Shown in pieces: positions 6,920 through 14,469 of a stretch of 21,579 nucleotides of DNA. The stretch spans positions 1-21,579 of the forward strand of contig DAOKYY010000065.1 of assembly GCA_035325905.1 (NCBI GenBank). Reading direction: 5' to 3'. Below the pieces are notes generated by a model that was given only the letters and a program-made list of their open reading frames with translations, was not told where the DNA came from and made no database searches. The number at the start of each line of letters is the position of its first letter. Position 1 is the stretch's first letter. This stretch comes from DYGX01 sp035325905 (GTDB lineage Bacteria; Chloroflexota; Anaerolineae; Aggregatilineales; Aggregatilineaceae). The translations under genes and the position numbers were made by a program.

Positions 6920-6944
6920 CGCCAGGCGTTGTGACGCCTGTCAC
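6916..6944 (+). terminator. Possible terminator hairpin after the GNAT gene
   Basis: CAGGCG (6923-6928) pairs with CGCCTG (6935-6940), extended by GTGA (6916-6919) with TCAC (6941-6944) across a 3-base bulge. It overlaps the stop codon and lacks a T-run, so the role is uncertain. Confidence 0.35.
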
Positions 6945-6964
6945 GTGGTACCAGGATCATGCGC

Positions 6965-7006
6965 TTGGATTATATCGAATAAAACTGATACAATTAACGC
7001 TATAAT
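6965..7006 (+). promoter_or_regulatory. ccmE promoter region
   Basis: An A/T-rich island before ccmE holds two possible promoters: TTGGAT (6965-6970), 18 bases, TACAAT (6989-6994), and a consensus TATAAT at 7001-7006 whose -35 is poor. Either would place transcription start 40-60 bases before the start codon. Confidence 0.6.
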
Positions 7007-7056
7007 GCCGGGCAAACTCGTCTAGTTACGTCGAGAATTCTGAGGTCGCGAGACAC

Positions 7057-7602
7057 ATGACAGAACTTCAATGGGAAAAGAGCCAGGTTTTGCCAGCGCA
7101 GACGCGCGTCAAGTCGGGCGGGCGCTGGAAATTCCTTGCCATCGGCGTTGTGATTCTGGCCGCGATTGGGTATCTCCTGTTTTCGAGCACGCTGATCGGC
7201 GCGCGCTATTACGTGACGGTGGACGAGCTGCTGGGCGACGAAGCCATGCACGGCAAGACGGTGCGGGTTTCCGGCGCGGTGGATGGCGAGCCGGTGTTTG
7301 ACCCGGTCACGCAGGAATTGACGTTCGTCGTCGCCAACATCCCGAACAGCAATGACGAGATCCGCGAGCAGGGCGGGCTGGCGATGGTGCTGCACTACGC
7401 CGTCGAGAACCCGAACGCGACACGGATGAAGGTGATCGCGCACGAAAAGGAAATCCCGGACCTGCTCCAGCACGAGGCGCAGGCGATCATGTCCGGGACG
7501 CTGGTCGAGCAGGGCGGCGAGATGGTCTTTGTCGCCGACGAGATCACGCTCAAGTGCCCGACCAAGTACGAAGAGGATGTCCCTGAGCAGGTGACGGGCT
7601 GA
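7057..7602 (+). CDS. ccmE: Cytochrome c maturation haem chaperone CcmE, CxxxY type
   Basis: A 181-residue periplasm-facing haem chaperone that takes haem from CcmABCD and hands it to CcmF. It has an N-terminal membrane anchor (residues 25-43, FLAIGVVILAAIGYLLF) and the OB-fold beta-barrel (YYVTVDELL, HGKTVRVSGAV, then AIMSGTLVEQG). The haem-binding segment is DEITLKCPTKY, with Cys167 and Tyr171 where E. coli CcmE has its His and Tyr (HxxxY). This CxxxY form is known from variant System I clusters in archaea and some bacteria, where the Cys carries the haem. The gene has its own promoter, and a terminator follows, so it is separate from the large ccm operon. The ATG at 7057 has GAGGTCGCG upstream, a weak ribosome site. 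Confidence 0.92.
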   Translation: MTELQWEKSQVLPAQTRVKSGGRWKFLAIGVVILAAIGYLLFSSTLIGARYYVTVDELLGDEAMHGKTVRVSGAVDGEPVFDPVTQELTFVVANIPNSNDEIREQGGLAMVLHYAVENPNATRMKVIAHEKEIPDLLQHEAQAIMSGTLVEQGGEMVFVADEITLKCPTKYEEDVPEQVTG

Positions 7603-7644
7603 CGGCGCTCTGCCGCTGGCCGTACCGCTGCATTCGAAGTCCTG

Positions 7645-7671
7645 ACGCCGCCTCGCGCGGCGTTCTTTTTT
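7645..7671 (+). terminator. Intrinsic terminator after ccmE
   Basis: ACGCCGC (7645-7651), a 5-base loop, GCGGCGT (7657-7663), then TTCTTTTTT. This is a textbook terminator 43 bases after the ccmE stop. Confidence 0.88.
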
Positions 7672-7935
7672 GCCGGGCAGATGCCAGGGAGGATTTCCAA
7701 GCTGTGTTTTTTGGCACGGGAATTAAGCTCATTTGTCACGCGGCTGGCGCTGGCATTCATCGCTGAATTTATGTATCATATTTCAAGTTATTCCAAGACT
7801 GATTACGCAAGCCGTCGTTTGACACAGGCAGCGAGCACGGGAGTGGTCGTCAGCCGGTCCCAGCGAGGGGGGGCGGCTGCCTGAGCACACAGACCGAAGC
7901 CGCTGCTTAGTGTTGTTTAAGGAGCCATCGCAGCC
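7672..7935 (+). promoter_or_regulatory. Intergenic leader and likely promoter of the ccmF operon
   Basis: This gene-free stretch sits between the ccmE terminator and ccmF and is A/T-rich around 7765-7800. The best promoter I see is CTGGCA (7750-7755), 18 bases, TATCAT (7774-7779), which would give a leader of about 150 bases. GCGGCT (7873-7878) can pair with AGCCGC (7898-7903) in that leader. The ribosome site AAGGAG (7919-7924) sits 11 bases before ccmF. The short open frame at 7681-7884 does not look coding. Confidence 0.4.
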
Positions 7936-10041
7936 ATGATCGCAGAAATCGGCATTATTACGACCGGGCTGGCGTTCGTTGCCGCCGCCTACGCGCTGGT
8001 CGCCGCGCTGCTGGGCGTGCGCGCTCACCGGGACGCCTGGGTGCAGAGCGCACGCAACGCCGCGCTGATGACCTTCCCGCTGCTGACGATCGCGTGTCTG
8101 GTGCTGATCTACGCCTTGCTGAACCACGAATACAGCATCAGCTATGTCTGGAAGACGACGGACAACGCGACGCCGACCTTCTACCTGTACACGGCGCTGT
8201 GGGGCAGCCAGGCCGGGTCGTTGCTGTTCTGGTCGTGGCTGATGAGCGCCTTTACCTTCGTGGCGCTGCTGCTCAACTGGCGCAGCGAGCGCCGCCTGAT
8301 GCCCTACGTGATCGTCGCGACGATGGCGACGCTCGGCTTCTTCCTGATACTGAACGTCTTCATCGAAAACCCCTTCGAGCGTTACTGGCTGACGCCGGGC
8401 GAGTCCCAGCCGGTGTCCGCGCTGTTCCGCCCGGCGGGCAACGCCGAGGTCTTCACTCCGGCGGATGGCACCGGCCTGAACCCGCTGCTGCGCCACCTCG
8501 GCATGGTCATTCACCCGCCAATGCTCTACCTCGGCTTCACGGGCTTTGTGATCCCGTTCGCCTTCGCGTTCGCCGCGCTGGCGACCGGGCAGCTAGGCGC
8601 GAGCTGGATCCGCGCGACGCGCGCCTGGGCGCTGGTGGCGTGGCTGTTCCTCAGCCTGGGGCTGCTGCTTGGCGGGCGCTGGGCCTATGATGTGCTCGGC
8701 TGGGGCGGCTACTGGGGCTGGGACCCGGTCGAAAACGCCGCGCTGCTCCCCTGGCTGACCGGCACCGCGTTTTTGCACAGCGCCGTCGTGCAAGAAAAAC
8801 GCGGCATGCTCAAGTTCTGGAACATGCTGCTGATTATCCTGACCTTCCTGCTGGTCATTCTGGGCACGTTCGCCACGCGCAGCGGCGTAGTCAGCAGCGT
8901 GCACGCCTTCGCCGAGTCCGAGATCGGTATGCCGATGTTCACCTTCCTCAGCGGCTCGGCGCTGATCAGTGTGCTGCTGCTGGCGTGGCGTCAGGAGCGC
9001 GGCGACCTGCGCGGCGCGGACCATCTCGACTCGGTCTTCAGCCGCGAAAGCCTGTTCCTGCTGAATAACTGGCTGTTTCTGGGGCTGACGGTCGTCGTGC
9101 TGTGGGGCACCTGGGCGGAGGCGATCACCACGATCCTGGTGGACCTCGGCCTGCGCGACACGATCATCAACCTCGGCCCGAATTACTTCCCGCCGGTCGT
9201 GCGGCCCTTCCTGGTCGGCATCTTCATCCTGATGGGCTTCGCGCCGCTGGCCGCCTGGCGCCGCTCCACCGCGCAACGCCTGGGCCGCGCCAGCCTGATC
9301 CCGTTCGTGTTATCGCTGGTCGTGGTCGCGAGCCTGGTGGCGACAGGCGTCGATAACATCCTGGCGTTGTTTGGATTCGGGCTGGTCGCGTTCGCCGGCT
9401 TCGCGACTATCGCCGAGATCGCGAAAGGCGTCGCCGCGCGCCATCGCCGGGGCGAGGGCTACTGGGCGGCCTTCTCGAACCTGATCGGGCGCGACCGTCA
9501 CCGCTACGGCGGCTACTTCATCCACCTGGGGATCGTCGTGATGGGGCTGGGCGTGATCGGCAGCACGTCGTTTCAGGAGATCACGCAGCGGACGATGAAC
9601 CCCGGCGATACCGTCACGCTGGGTGGCTACACGATGGAGTACAACGGGCTGACCGACGCCAGGGCCGAGGACGGGCGCCACATGACAATCGCCCGCGCGA
9701 CCGTCTATCGCGATGGCGAGGTGGTGGACACCATCCGCCCGCGCCGTGACACCTTCCTGACCTTCGACTCGAACACGCAGTCGTTCACGCCGACCACGAA
9801 TATGAGCATCCCCGGCGCGCACAGCACGCTGGCCGCCGACTTCTACGCGATCATCACTTTCTGGGAAGGCAACACCGTCACCTTCCGCATCTATCTCAAC
9901 CCGCTGATCAACTTCGTGTGGCTCGGCGGCATTATCCTGATCCTCGGAACGGTCGTGGCGCTCTGGCCGTCGCGCCAGCCGCTGACCCAGCTTCATTACG
10001 CGCCAGCCCCGGCGGGCGCGCCTGCCTCAGGAGATCGCTAG
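7936..10041 (+). CDS. ccmF: Haem lyase subunit CcmF
   Basis: A 701-residue polytopic membrane protein that attaches haem from CcmE to apocytochrome c. The haem-handling WWD domain is clear at about residues 255-275 (WGGYWGWDPVENAALLPWL), preceded by HLGMVIHPPMLYLGF with conserved His residues and followed by TFLLVILGTFATRSGVVSSV. A large periplasmic loop near the end (about 535-650; GDTVTLGGYTMEYNGL onward) and a final membrane helix (FVWLGGIILILGTVVALW) match the family layout. Its length is close to typical CcmF. AAGGAG sits 11 bases upstream of the start. It leads the ccmF-ccmH-ccmG block, with ccmH beginning three bases after its stop. Confidence 0.97.
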   Translation: MIAEIGIITTGLAFVAAAYALVAALLGVRAHRDAWVQSARNAALMTFPLLTIACLVLIYALLNHEYSISYVWKTTDNATPTFYLYTALWGSQAGSLLFWSWLMSAFTFVALLLNWRSERRLMPYVIVATMATLGFFLILNVFIENPFERYWLTPGESQPVSALFRPAGNAEVFTPADGTGLNPLLRHLGMVIHPPMLYLGFTGFVIPFAFAFAALATGQLGASWIRATRAWALVAWLFLSLGLLLGGRWAYDVLGWGGYWGWDPVENAALLPWLTGTAFLHSAVVQEKRGMLKFWNMLLIILTFLLVILGTFATRSGVVSSVHAFAESEIGMPMFTFLSGSALISVLLLAWRQERGDLRGADHLDSVFSRESLFLLNNWLFLGLTVVVLWGTWAEAITTILVDLGLRDTIINLGPNYFPPVVRPFLVGIFILMGFAPLAAWRRSTAQRLGRASLIPFVLSLVVVASLVATGVDNILALFGFGLVAFAGFATIAEIAKGVAARHRRGEGYWAAFSNLIGRDRHRYGGYFIHLGIVVMGLGVIGSTSFQEITQRTMNPGDTVTLGGYTMEYNGLTDARAEDGRHMTIARATVYRDGEVVDTIRPRRDTFLTFDSNTQSFTPTTNMSIPGAHSTLAADFYAIITFWEGNTVTFRIYLNPLINFVWLGGIILILGTVVALWPSRQPLTQLHYAPAPAGAPASGDR

Positions 10042-10044
10042 ACG

Positions 10045-10596
10045 ATGACACAGCCGATGGGGAAATCGATCGTGCTTGGGTTGGCGCTGCTGGCGGCGAT
10101 CGGGCTGGCGCTGGTGGGCGGCGCGGCCCCGGTCGCGGCGCAGAGCGGCGACGCGCTGCCGCCGGGCGTGACCTGGGACGACGTCAACCGCGTGGCGCGC
10201 CAGATGTTCTGCGACGTGTGCGAGGGCATCCCGCTGGACGAGTGCGAGAGTATCGCCTGCGTGCAGTGGCGCGAGGAGATCGCCCGCCAGTTGGGCGAAG
10301 GGCGCACCGACGACGAGGTGATCGACTACTTTGTGGACCGTTACGGGGCGGAAGTTGCCGCTATCCCGCGCGACACCACCGACCGCCTGATCGCGTTCGC
10401 GGCTCCGGCCGTGGTGATCGTCCTGTTCAGCGTGGTCGGTATCTTCCAGGTGCGGCGGCTGCGCCAGCGCGGGCAGCAGGCCGGGCAGGTCGCGCGGCGC
10501 TCTGGCGTGCGGCTGCAAACCCGGCCCGTTCCGGCGGATGTGGACGCCGGGGACATCGCCCGTTTGGAGCGAGAGCTGGAGGGGCTTGAATCATGA
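10045..10596 (+). CDS. ccmH: CcmH-like thiol-disulfide protein
   Basis: A 183-residue CcmH/CycL-type protein that would bind and reduce the CxxCH cysteines of apocytochromes with CcmG. Residues 1-33 are a signal peptide ending AAQ. The active-site motif is MFCDVC (Cys56, Cys59) in the usual place, followed by WREEIARQLGEGRTDDEVIDYFVDRYG, the three-helix fold of the family. Two extra cysteines (Cys67, Cys72) are unusual. A membrane helix follows (about 116-134), then a basic cytoplasmic tail without the long TPR-type CcmI part. It starts three bases after ccmF and overlaps ccmG by four bases, so it is surely in the same operon. A CcmH is notable beside a CxxxY CcmE, since variant System I sets were first described as lacking it. 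Confidence 0.9.
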   Translation: MTQPMGKSIVLGLALLAAIGLALVGGAAPVAAQSGDALPPGVTWDDVNRVARQMFCDVCEGIPLDECESIACVQWREEIARQLGEGRTDDEVIDYFVDRYGAEVAAIPRDTTDRLIAFAAPAVVIVLFSVVGIFQVRRLRQRGQQAGQVARRSGVRLQTRPVPADVDAGDIARLERELEGLES

Positions 10597-11210
10597 GCGA
10601 GCACCAGAACGTTATACCACCCGCCGAGGAGCCGCTTCCCGACTGGCTGGATCACCTGACGCAAAGCCAGTCGCGCCCGGACGCGCCGGTCAAGCAGCGG
10701 TTTTCGACGTTTGGCGTGCTAGGGGTGCTGGCGGTCGTCGCGCTGATGGTCGTGGTCGGCTACGCGCTGTATAAAGCGAACCTGACCACCCCAACCGAAG
10801 GCCCGGCGCCCGCCTTCAGCGGCGCGACGTTTGACGGCGAGCCGATCGCGCTGGCGGACTGGCGCGGGCAGGCGGTCGTCGTCAACTTCTGGGCGAGCTA
10901 CTGCGCCCCGTGCCGTGACGAAGCGCCGATGCTGGAGCGGCTGTGGCGGGAATATCGCGACCAGGGTGTGGTTTTCGTCGGCATCAACACCGACGACATC
11001 GAGAGCAACGCGCTGGCTTACCTGGACGAGTTCGACATCACGTATTACAACGCGCCCGACGTGAAGGGCAAGATCGAGGATGACTACCGGATCACGGGCA
11101 TTCCAGAAACGTTCGTGATCAACACCGAGGGCGAGATTGTGCGGCACTTCCTCTCGACCCCGCGCGAGCGCGAGCTGCGCGAGGAGATCGAGCGCGCGCT
11201 CAATAGCTGA
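10593..11210 (+). CDS. ccmG: Thioredoxin-like CcmG/DsbE/ResA protein
   Basis: A 205-residue membrane-anchored thioredoxin that keeps apocytochrome or CcmH cysteines reduced outside the membrane. It has a cytoplasmic start, one membrane helix (about 39-60, TFGVLGVLAVVALMVVVGYAL) and a TlpA-like domain with active site NFWASYCAPC (Cys104, Cys107). The later GIPETFVI holds the cis-proline typical of the fold. The start ATG overlaps the ccmH stop by four bases. It is the dedicated partner in this operon, distinct from the TlpA-PPC fusion at 2860, which has WCPPC and no membrane helix other than its signal. Confidence 0.93.
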   Translation: MSEHQNVIPPAEEPLPDWLDHLTQSQSRPDAPVKQRFSTFGVLGVLAVVALMVVVGYALYKANLTTPTEGPAPAFSGATFDGEPIALADWRGQAVVVNFWASYCAPCRDEAPMLERLWREYRDQGVVFVGINTDDIESNALAYLDEFDITYYNAPDVKGKIEDDYRITGIPETFVINTEGEIVRHFLSTPRERELREEIERALNS

Positions 11211-11238
11211 GCAACGAGACGGCTTCAGGAGACACGGG

Positions 11239-11302
11239 GAGCGGTGGGCCGGCTCAGAGCGACAGGCCAGGCAAGGCCCGGAAAAGCTCTTGCTCACCGC
11301 TC
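11239..11302 (+). other. Potential structured RNA between ccmG and the CcmI-like gene
   Basis: GAGCGGTG (11239-11246) pairs perfectly with CACCGCTC (11295-11302). Inside, GGCC (11247-11250) can pair with GGCC (11275-11278), or AGAGC (11256-11260) with GCTCT (11286-11290), so alternative folds are possible. It sits in a 132-base gap in an otherwise tightly packed operon. There is no T-run, so it is not a standard terminator. It does not match a riboswitch I know. Confidence 0.4.
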
Positions 11303-11342
11303 ACACGCAAATCGCTATTCGCTTTGATACGAAGGGGCAGGC

Positions 11343-11711
11343 ATGTCGGCAGGCGCGATCATTTTGGCTTTTATCATTGGCGGTGGGACGCTGGTTTTTG
11401 TGCTGCGCCCGCTCCTTCAGCGCGACGCGGGAGCCTACGCCGTCCGGCGCGGGACGCCGCGTCAGGCCCAGGCGCTGGAGCTGCTGTGGGGCGAAAAGCA
11501 GCGCGTCCTGCGCGAGATCCGCGATCTCGATTTTGATTACGATCTGGGCAAGCTCGGCGAGCGCGCTTACGAAGAACAGCGCGTGTACCTGATCCGGCTG
11601 GCGGTTGCCATCACGCAGCGGCTCGACGCGCTAGAGGGCGAGATCGCCGAGCAGGAAGCGCGAGTCGAGGCGGCGGTCGCGGCGCTGCGCCACGCCCCGC
11701 AGCACCGCTAG
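11343..11711 (+). CDS. Short CcmI-like membrane protein
   Basis: A 122-residue protein with one N-terminal membrane helix (residues 4-22, GAIILAFIIGGGTLVFVLR) and a long charged helical part. The segment VLREIRDLDFDYDLGKLGER followed by AYEEQRVYLIRLA (about 55-88) is characteristic of the N-terminal part of CcmI/CycH and of small Chloroflexota-type cytochrome maturation proteins. The TPR domain of full CcmI is absent. It probably helps hold CcmH or the apocytochrome near CcmF. AAGGGG precedes the ATG at 11343. It follows a structured gap after ccmG and precedes the large haem-binding lipoprotein, whose C-terminus resembles it. Confidence 0.7.
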   Translation: MSAGAIILAFIIGGGTLVFVLRPLLQRDAGAYAVRRGTPRQAQALELLWGEKQRVLREIRDLDFDYDLGKLGERAYEEQRVYLIRLAVAITQRLDALEGEIAEQEARVEAAVAALRHAPQHR

Positions 11712-11795
11712 CGGGCCAGCTATCTGATGATCATTCCTGACACGGTTCCATGATCAGTCTCTGCGGTCTCTCTCAAGTGTCTTCTCAAGCTTCCT

Positions 11796-13697
11796 ATGGT
11801 GAAACCTGTGGCTAATCGCGTCAACCGCCTGCCCATCGTGCCGTTTGTTGTGTTGTCTGCCGTTCTCCTGCTGATCCTCAGCGCCTGCGGGATCAATACC
11901 TCCGGCGAGCCGAAAATCGTGCAGGAGCGCGAGATCGGCCCCGCGCCGACCCGCGCGCTCACGCTGCCTACGCCGATGTTACAGCTTGACGTGACGCCCG
12001 GCGCTGCCGAAACCGCGCCGCCTGACGACAGCGCGCCCGCCGAGCCGGTCGTGCTGAGCGACGAGTTCGCCTCGGCGGATTACGACCTGGGGATGCAGAC
12101 CTACCTGGCGGAGTGCGCGGCGTGTCACGGCGCGGCGAGCGGCGCCGGCCCCTCGCTGACGGTGATCAAGGAAGAAGCCGCGTCGCGCGTGGAGGGGCTG
12201 CCGGCCGAGGAATACGTCCACCAGTCGATCGTCGATCCCGGCGCGTATATTGTCGCCGGGTACGAGGACATCATGCCCAAAGACTACGGCGAGCGGCTGA
12301 GCGCCGAGCAGATTAATGGGCTGGTGCGTTTCATCTTCGAGTTCACGCCGCCCGGCATGGCGGCTGACGCGCAGGGCGACGCGGCCAGCGCGGGGCAACC
12401 AGGCACGCCCACCGCAGTAGCCGCAGCCGGCGAAGTGCTTGCCGTGACCGGACGGCTGGTGCAGGGCACTGCCTCTGGAAACCCCATCCCGGAAGATCAA
12501 CCCGTGTCGCTGTTCGTGCTGGACGGCACCGGAACCGAAATTCTCAACCTTGATTCGACCGCCAGCGCCGATCACACCTTCCGCTTCGAGGATGTGCCGC
12601 GCTCGTCCAGCTACATCTACATCGTGTGGATCAACTACGACGGCATCCCGCAGGGCGCACAGATTCACCCGATCCAGGGTGACGAAGAGGAAATCTCAGC
12701 CGATGTGACGCTCTACGAGCGGACGGACTCGCACGATACCGTCGGCGTGACGTGGGCGCAGGTGCTGCTCAATTACGCCCCGATGAACGAATTTGGTCTG
12801 GAAGTCCGGCTCGATGTGGAGCTGCTGAACACCGGCGATCGCATTGTCGCCAACGAGAACGATGGCGAAGGCCCGCTGCCGGTCTCGGTCGAGATCGAGC
12901 TGCCGGTCGGCGCATTCGGCATCCAGCCGATGCAGATGCAGGAGAACCCGCGCTATCGCGTCGAGCTGGTCGACAACGTGCCGACCGTGCAGGATACCTG
13001 GCCGCTGCGCCCCAACCAGGCGCACAAGATCACTGTGCTTTACTATCTGCCCTACGAAGATGGCGCGGTGATCGAGCACTTCTTCGATTTTCCGGTGATG
13101 GACGCCGCGGTGCTCGTTCCCAACGACACGGTGACGTTCAGCAGCGACCAGTTTGATGACGAGGGGCCGTTCCGCTACCGCGCGCTGAGCGGCGGGCTGC
13201 GCGTCTCGGAGCTTGAGCCGGGCGCGGAAATCGACTCCGGCGACGCGACGCTGCTGCGCACGTACCAGTTGGCGACGCCTCTGCGCCGCGATCAGCGCAT
13301 GACGTTCACGCTCGAAGGCCGCCCGACGCGCACCGTCGCCCAGACCAGCAGCGGCTCAACCGCTGCGACCGCCGAGGAGGACGACGGCGTGCTGGAGATG
13401 CTGCCGTACTTCTTGGCCGGGCTGGGCGCGGCAGTGATCGGGATGGCGGGCGTGCTGTGGTGGCGGCAGCGCCGCGCTGCCGCGCCGGTGATCCCGGCCC
13501 AGGCGGCGCGCGCGGTGGCCCTGGATGGCTGGCGTCCCCCCTCCGCGAAGGCGAGCAAGGACGAGCTGCTGCGGCTGCTGGCGGCGCTGGAAGATCGCTA
13601 CGAGGCGGGCGAGCTTGACGCCGAGACCTACCACACGCGGCGCGCGCTGCTGATGGACCGGCTGGTCCCGCTTCTGAACGAGGACGCCGATGCCTGA
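11796..13697 (+). CDS. Large lipoprotein with a cytochrome c domain, beta-rich region and CcmI-like tail
   Basis: A 633-residue protein whose function I do not recognise. It begins with a lipoprotein signal (lipobox ILSAC, Cys31) and a Thr/Pro/Ala linker. A single-haem cytochrome c domain follows, with CAACH (107-111) and a likely distal Met160 (DIMPKDYG). About 300 residues of beta-rich sequence come next, starting like a carboxypeptidase-regulatory domain (VTGRLVQGTASGNPI). A membrane helix lies at about 535-556 and a cytoplasmic tail follows (LLRLLAALEDRYEAGELDAETY), resembling the CcmI-like protein upstream. No ribosome site is visible before the ATG at 11796. Its end overlaps ccmA by eight bases, tying it firmly to the operon. 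It could be a maturation partner that accepts or senses haem, or simply a client. Confidence 0.8.
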   Translation: MVKPVANRVNRLPIVPFVVLSAVLLLILSACGINTSGEPKIVQEREIGPAPTRALTLPTPMLQLDVTPGAAETAPPDDSAPAEPVVLSDEFASADYDLGMQTYLAECAACHGAASGAGPSLTVIKEEAASRVEGLPAEEYVHQSIVDPGAYIVAGYEDIMPKDYGERLSAEQINGLVRFIFEFTPPGMAADAQGDAASAGQPGTPTAVAAAGEVLAVTGRLVQGTASGNPIPEDQPVSLFVLDGTGTEILNLDSTASADHTFRFEDVPRSSSYIYIVWINYDGIPQGAQIHPIQGDEEEISADVTLYERTDSHDTVGVTWAQVLLNYAPMNEFGLEVRLDVELLNTGDRIVANENDGEGPLPVSVEIELPVGAFGIQPMQMQENPRYRVELVDNVPTVQDTWPLRPNQAHKITVLYYLPYEDGAVIEHFFDFPVMDAAVLVPNDTVTFSSDQFDDEGPFRYRALSGGLRVSELEPGAEIDSGDATLLRTYQLATPLRRDQRMTFTLEGRPTRTVAQTSSGSTAATAEEDDGVLEMLPYFLAGLGAAVIGMAGVLWWRQRRAAAPVIPAQAARAVALDGWRPPSAKASKDELLRLLAALEDRYEAGELDAETYHTRRALLMDRLVPLLNEDADA

Positions 13698-14469
13698 GCG
13701 ACTTTCTGAGCGAGCCTCTGAGCGATTCGCGGAGCGCGACGCGGCGGACGGCATGATCACGGTCCGCGATCTGACCAAAGTCTTCGGGATCAACCCGGTT
13801 CTGCGCGGCCTGGATCTGAGCGTCGGGCGCGGGGAGTTTGTGACGCTGCTCGGCCCGAACGGGTCCGGCAAGAGCACGCTGCTACGCATCCTCGGCGCGC
13901 TGTCCCGCCCGACGAGCGGCACAGTTCGCATCGGCGGTTGGGAGCTGCCCCGCGAGGCGGACTTTGTGCGCCGCCAACTGGGGATCGTCAGCCACCTGCC
14001 GCTGCTCTATGACACGCTGACCGCCGAGGAGAACCTGTATTTCTTCGCGCGGCTCTACGATTTGCCCGCCGAGCAGCGCGCCGAGCGCGTCCGCGCCGTG
14101 CTGACGCGGGTCGGGCTGTGGCGGCGCGCGCGGGATATCGTCCGCACCTACAGCCGGGGGATGCTCCAGCGGCTGGCGATCGCGCGCGCCATCTTGCACG
14201 ACCCGGCGGTGCTGCTGCTCGACGAGCCGTACACCGGGCTGGACCAGGACGCCGCCGCGCTGCTCGACGACCTGCTGCGCGAAGTCGCGGTCAGCGGGCG
14301 GACCGTGCTGATGACCACGCACGATCTGCGGCGCGGGCACGCGCTGGCGGACCGTGTCGTGATCCTCAGCCGGGGCAAGATCGCTTTCGACCAGCCGAGC
14401 CGCGCGATTGATTCCGCCGCGCTGCCGGGTCTTTACGCCGACGTGACCGGCGCGGCGAGCGTCCGATGA
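13690..14469 (+). CDS. ccmA: CcmA, ATPase of the haem-handling ABC complex
   Basis: A 259-residue ABC ATPase that works with CcmB, CcmC and CcmD to release holo-CcmE. Walker A is GPNGSGKST (residues 55-63), the signature motif is YSRGMLQRLAIARA, Walker B is VLLLDEPYTGLD, and the switch His lies in TTHDLRR. The first 20 residues (MPERLSERASERFAERD) form an unusual charged extension. A second Met at 13753 would give the more standard length, but GAGGA is well placed before 13690 and overlap with the upstream gene favours coupling. It overlaps ccmB by four bases. Context separates it from a generic exporter ATPase. Confidence 0.93.
   Translation: MPERLSERASERFAERDAADGMITVRDLTKVFGINPVLRGLDLSVGRGEFVTLLGPNGSGKSTLLRILGALSRPTSGTVRIGGWELPREADFVRRQLGIVSHLPLLYDTLTAEENLYFFARLYDLPAEQRAERVRAVLTRVGLWRRARDIVRTYSRGMLQRLAIARAILHDPAVLLLDEPYTGLDQDAAALLDDLLREVAVSGRTVLMTTHDLRRGHALADRVVILSRGKIAFDQPSRAIDSAALPGLYADVTGAASVR

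Noticed and set aside
7819..7847. Perfect TTGACA before ccmF
   Set aside because: The matching -10 position is GC-rich and unlike TATAAT, so the AT-rich site at 7750-7779 is preferred.
7681..7884. Open frame of 67 codons before ccmF
   Set aside because: Codon use differs from the coding pattern of the neighbours, there is no clear ribosome site, and the stretch is better explained as promoter and leader.
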